Of a stretch of 64,000 nt of DNA, positions 63,337 through 64,000 are shown piece by piece. The notes below the pieces were generated by a model that was not told the DNA's origin, searched no databases, and was given only the letters and a program-made list of their open reading frames with translations. The DNA comes from Bin55 sp964572845. GTDB taxonomy: Bacteria; Pseudomonadota; Gammaproteobacteria; Pseudomonadales; Azotimanducaceae. The stretch spans positions 1 through 64,000 of the forward strand of contig CAZNFX010000004.1 in NCBI GenBank assembly GCA_964572845.1. Direction: 5' to 3'. The first letter of the stretch is position 1. Each line of letters starts with the position of its first letter. A program made the position numbers and the translations under genes.

Positions 63337-64000
63337 CTAGTCGGACTCTCGTGTCGACGACTGCAAATACCGCTGAGAAACATGGTTCAGAAGCTCAGTT
63401 GCGTCTACTGGCATGTAGGGATCATGCTTGTCAGGCATAGGGAATCGAACTTTCCACAGAGTTCCTCCCTCCAGTAGAGCAAAGGCTTGCCCGCGGGGCA
63501 GGCCCACGATCTCTGCGGGATTTAGCAGCGGAGCTTCAGTGGTTGTCAATCGATCATCATTGCGTGCTTGAAAGCTAAGTCTTCCTTGCGTGTCCCGTGC
63601 GTCAGATGCTCCCGATGCACCGGAAAGTGCCCGGATTTCGGTTCTGGGCAATTGCTTGGTCAGCACTTCTGCCGTAGCTAGTTCTTTCACGCGAAGCATG
63701 ATCAAACTGTTGAAATTCCCTGCAATCTGACCAGATTTGGCACGGTTTCCAACACGAGCTTCGATGTCCGACATCGTCTGCGTGTACGCCGTAACTTGGA
63801 ATCCCGCACCGCCGGCTTTGTTGAGCAAAGGAACGAATTCATCACCAATGAGTTCATTGAATTCGTCCGCATGTATGCAAACCCGAGGCGGTTCCTCGTA
63901 TTGTTGACCCTCTCCCCGAATTCCAAACTTGTACAAATAGCCGGCAACCGATACCAAATCAGCAAACATCGAGTTACCTACTGCTGCAGCGACCATGGAA
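63337..64000 (-). CDS. traD: Conjugative coupling protein TraD, C-terminal part (runs off window)
   Basis: The last 220 or so residues of the type IV coupling protein that feeds DNA to the secretion channel. Walker B is PPRVCIHADEFNELIG and the arginine/glutamine-finger region AGGAGFQVTAYTQTMSDIEA follows, as in the SXT/TOL TraD group (TIGR03743). The upstream part, with Walker A, lies beyond the right edge, so the frame is open at 64000 and the internal ATG at 63996 is not the start. The stop is at 63337-63339. Confidence 0.85.
   Translation of the reverse strand, partial: SMVAAAVGNSMFADLVSVAGYLYKFGIRGEGQQYEEPPRVCIHADEFNELIGDEFVPLLNKAGGAGFQVTAYTQTMSDIEARVGNRAKSGQIAGNFNSLIMLRVKELATAEVLTKQLPRTEIRALSGASGASDARDTQGRLSFQARNDDRLTTTEAPLLNPAEIVGLPRGQAFALLEGGTLWKVRFPMPDKHDPYMPVDATELLNHVSQRYLQSSTRESD

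Noticed and set aside
1..64000. CRISPR array, tRNA, rRNA, insertion-sequence transposase or attachment site
   Set aside because: No regularly spaced repeats, RNA-gene signatures, transposase motifs or integrase were recognised; the direct repeats found are gene duplications.

Overview
The window looks like part of an integrative and conjugative element (ICE), or an immobilised relative, in a Gram-negative bacterium, most likely a gammaproteobacterium. The clues are signal peptides, lipoboxes, outer-membrane proteins, and mating-pair genes of the SXT/TOL/PFGI-1 type (MPF-G, TIGR037xx families). Base composition is near 50% GC. No tRNA, rRNA, integrase, attachment site or CRISPR array was recognised. 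Identifications come from reading motifs; no database search was run.

Conjugation genes lie on the minus strand in the usual order but are split by two blocks of cargo. From the right edge: traD (cut by the window end), the TIGR03747 membrane protein, then a DUF2857-like gene. After about 35 kb of cargo comes a tight run: RAQPRD protein, TIGR03758, TIGR03745 (pilin-like), TIGR03750, TIGR03746, TIGR03749, TIGR03752, TIGR03751 lipoprotein and the traC ATPase. After about 16 kb more cargo come PFL_4710 and PFL_4711.

The left cargo block (3.1-18.7 kb) holds two WDP-repeat helical proteins (one broken), an AmpG-like permease, an N6-adenine DNA methyltransferase, a secreted HNH nuclease, a PhyH-type dioxygenase, a YIP1 membrane protein, two secreted proteins sharing a signal peptide and upstream region, a PliI-like lysozyme inhibitor, and remnants of redoxin and perhaps phosphorylase genes. 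The right block (26.6-62 kb) begins with a PIN/XRE-ImmA toxin-antitoxin-like pair with a perfect palindromic operator, a third WDP-repeat paralogue, and an array of NPYxAP membrane-protein paralogues containing a 1027-bp tandem duplication and broken copies. Then come a PYROXD2-like oxidoreductase, an unknown lipoprotein, an ankyrin protein, a flavin halogenase-like protein, an outer-membrane protein, a LolA-like protein and an AAA ATPase.

The most striking part is a RiPP-like cluster (about 40-61.6 kb). A plus-strand gene encodes a nitrile-hydratase-type leader peptide (NHLP) ending in the tiny core LCCCW. Facing it is a compact minus-strand operon: short HlyD-like adaptor, C39-peptidase ABC exporter, second NHLP-type ABC exporter, an NHLP leader fused to a squalene-cyclase-like toroid, an AlkB-type di-iron hydroxylase fused to a degenerate GlnE-like region, a fused E1-like/YcaO cyclodehydratase, and an unrecognised 371-residue protein. 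An MMPL transporter precedes it. The inferred scheme is that YcaO acts on the cysteines, the AlkB and halogenase-like enzymes may tailor the peptide, and the C39 exporter removes the leader. The two large fusions look unusual and may define an undescribed RiPP subclass.
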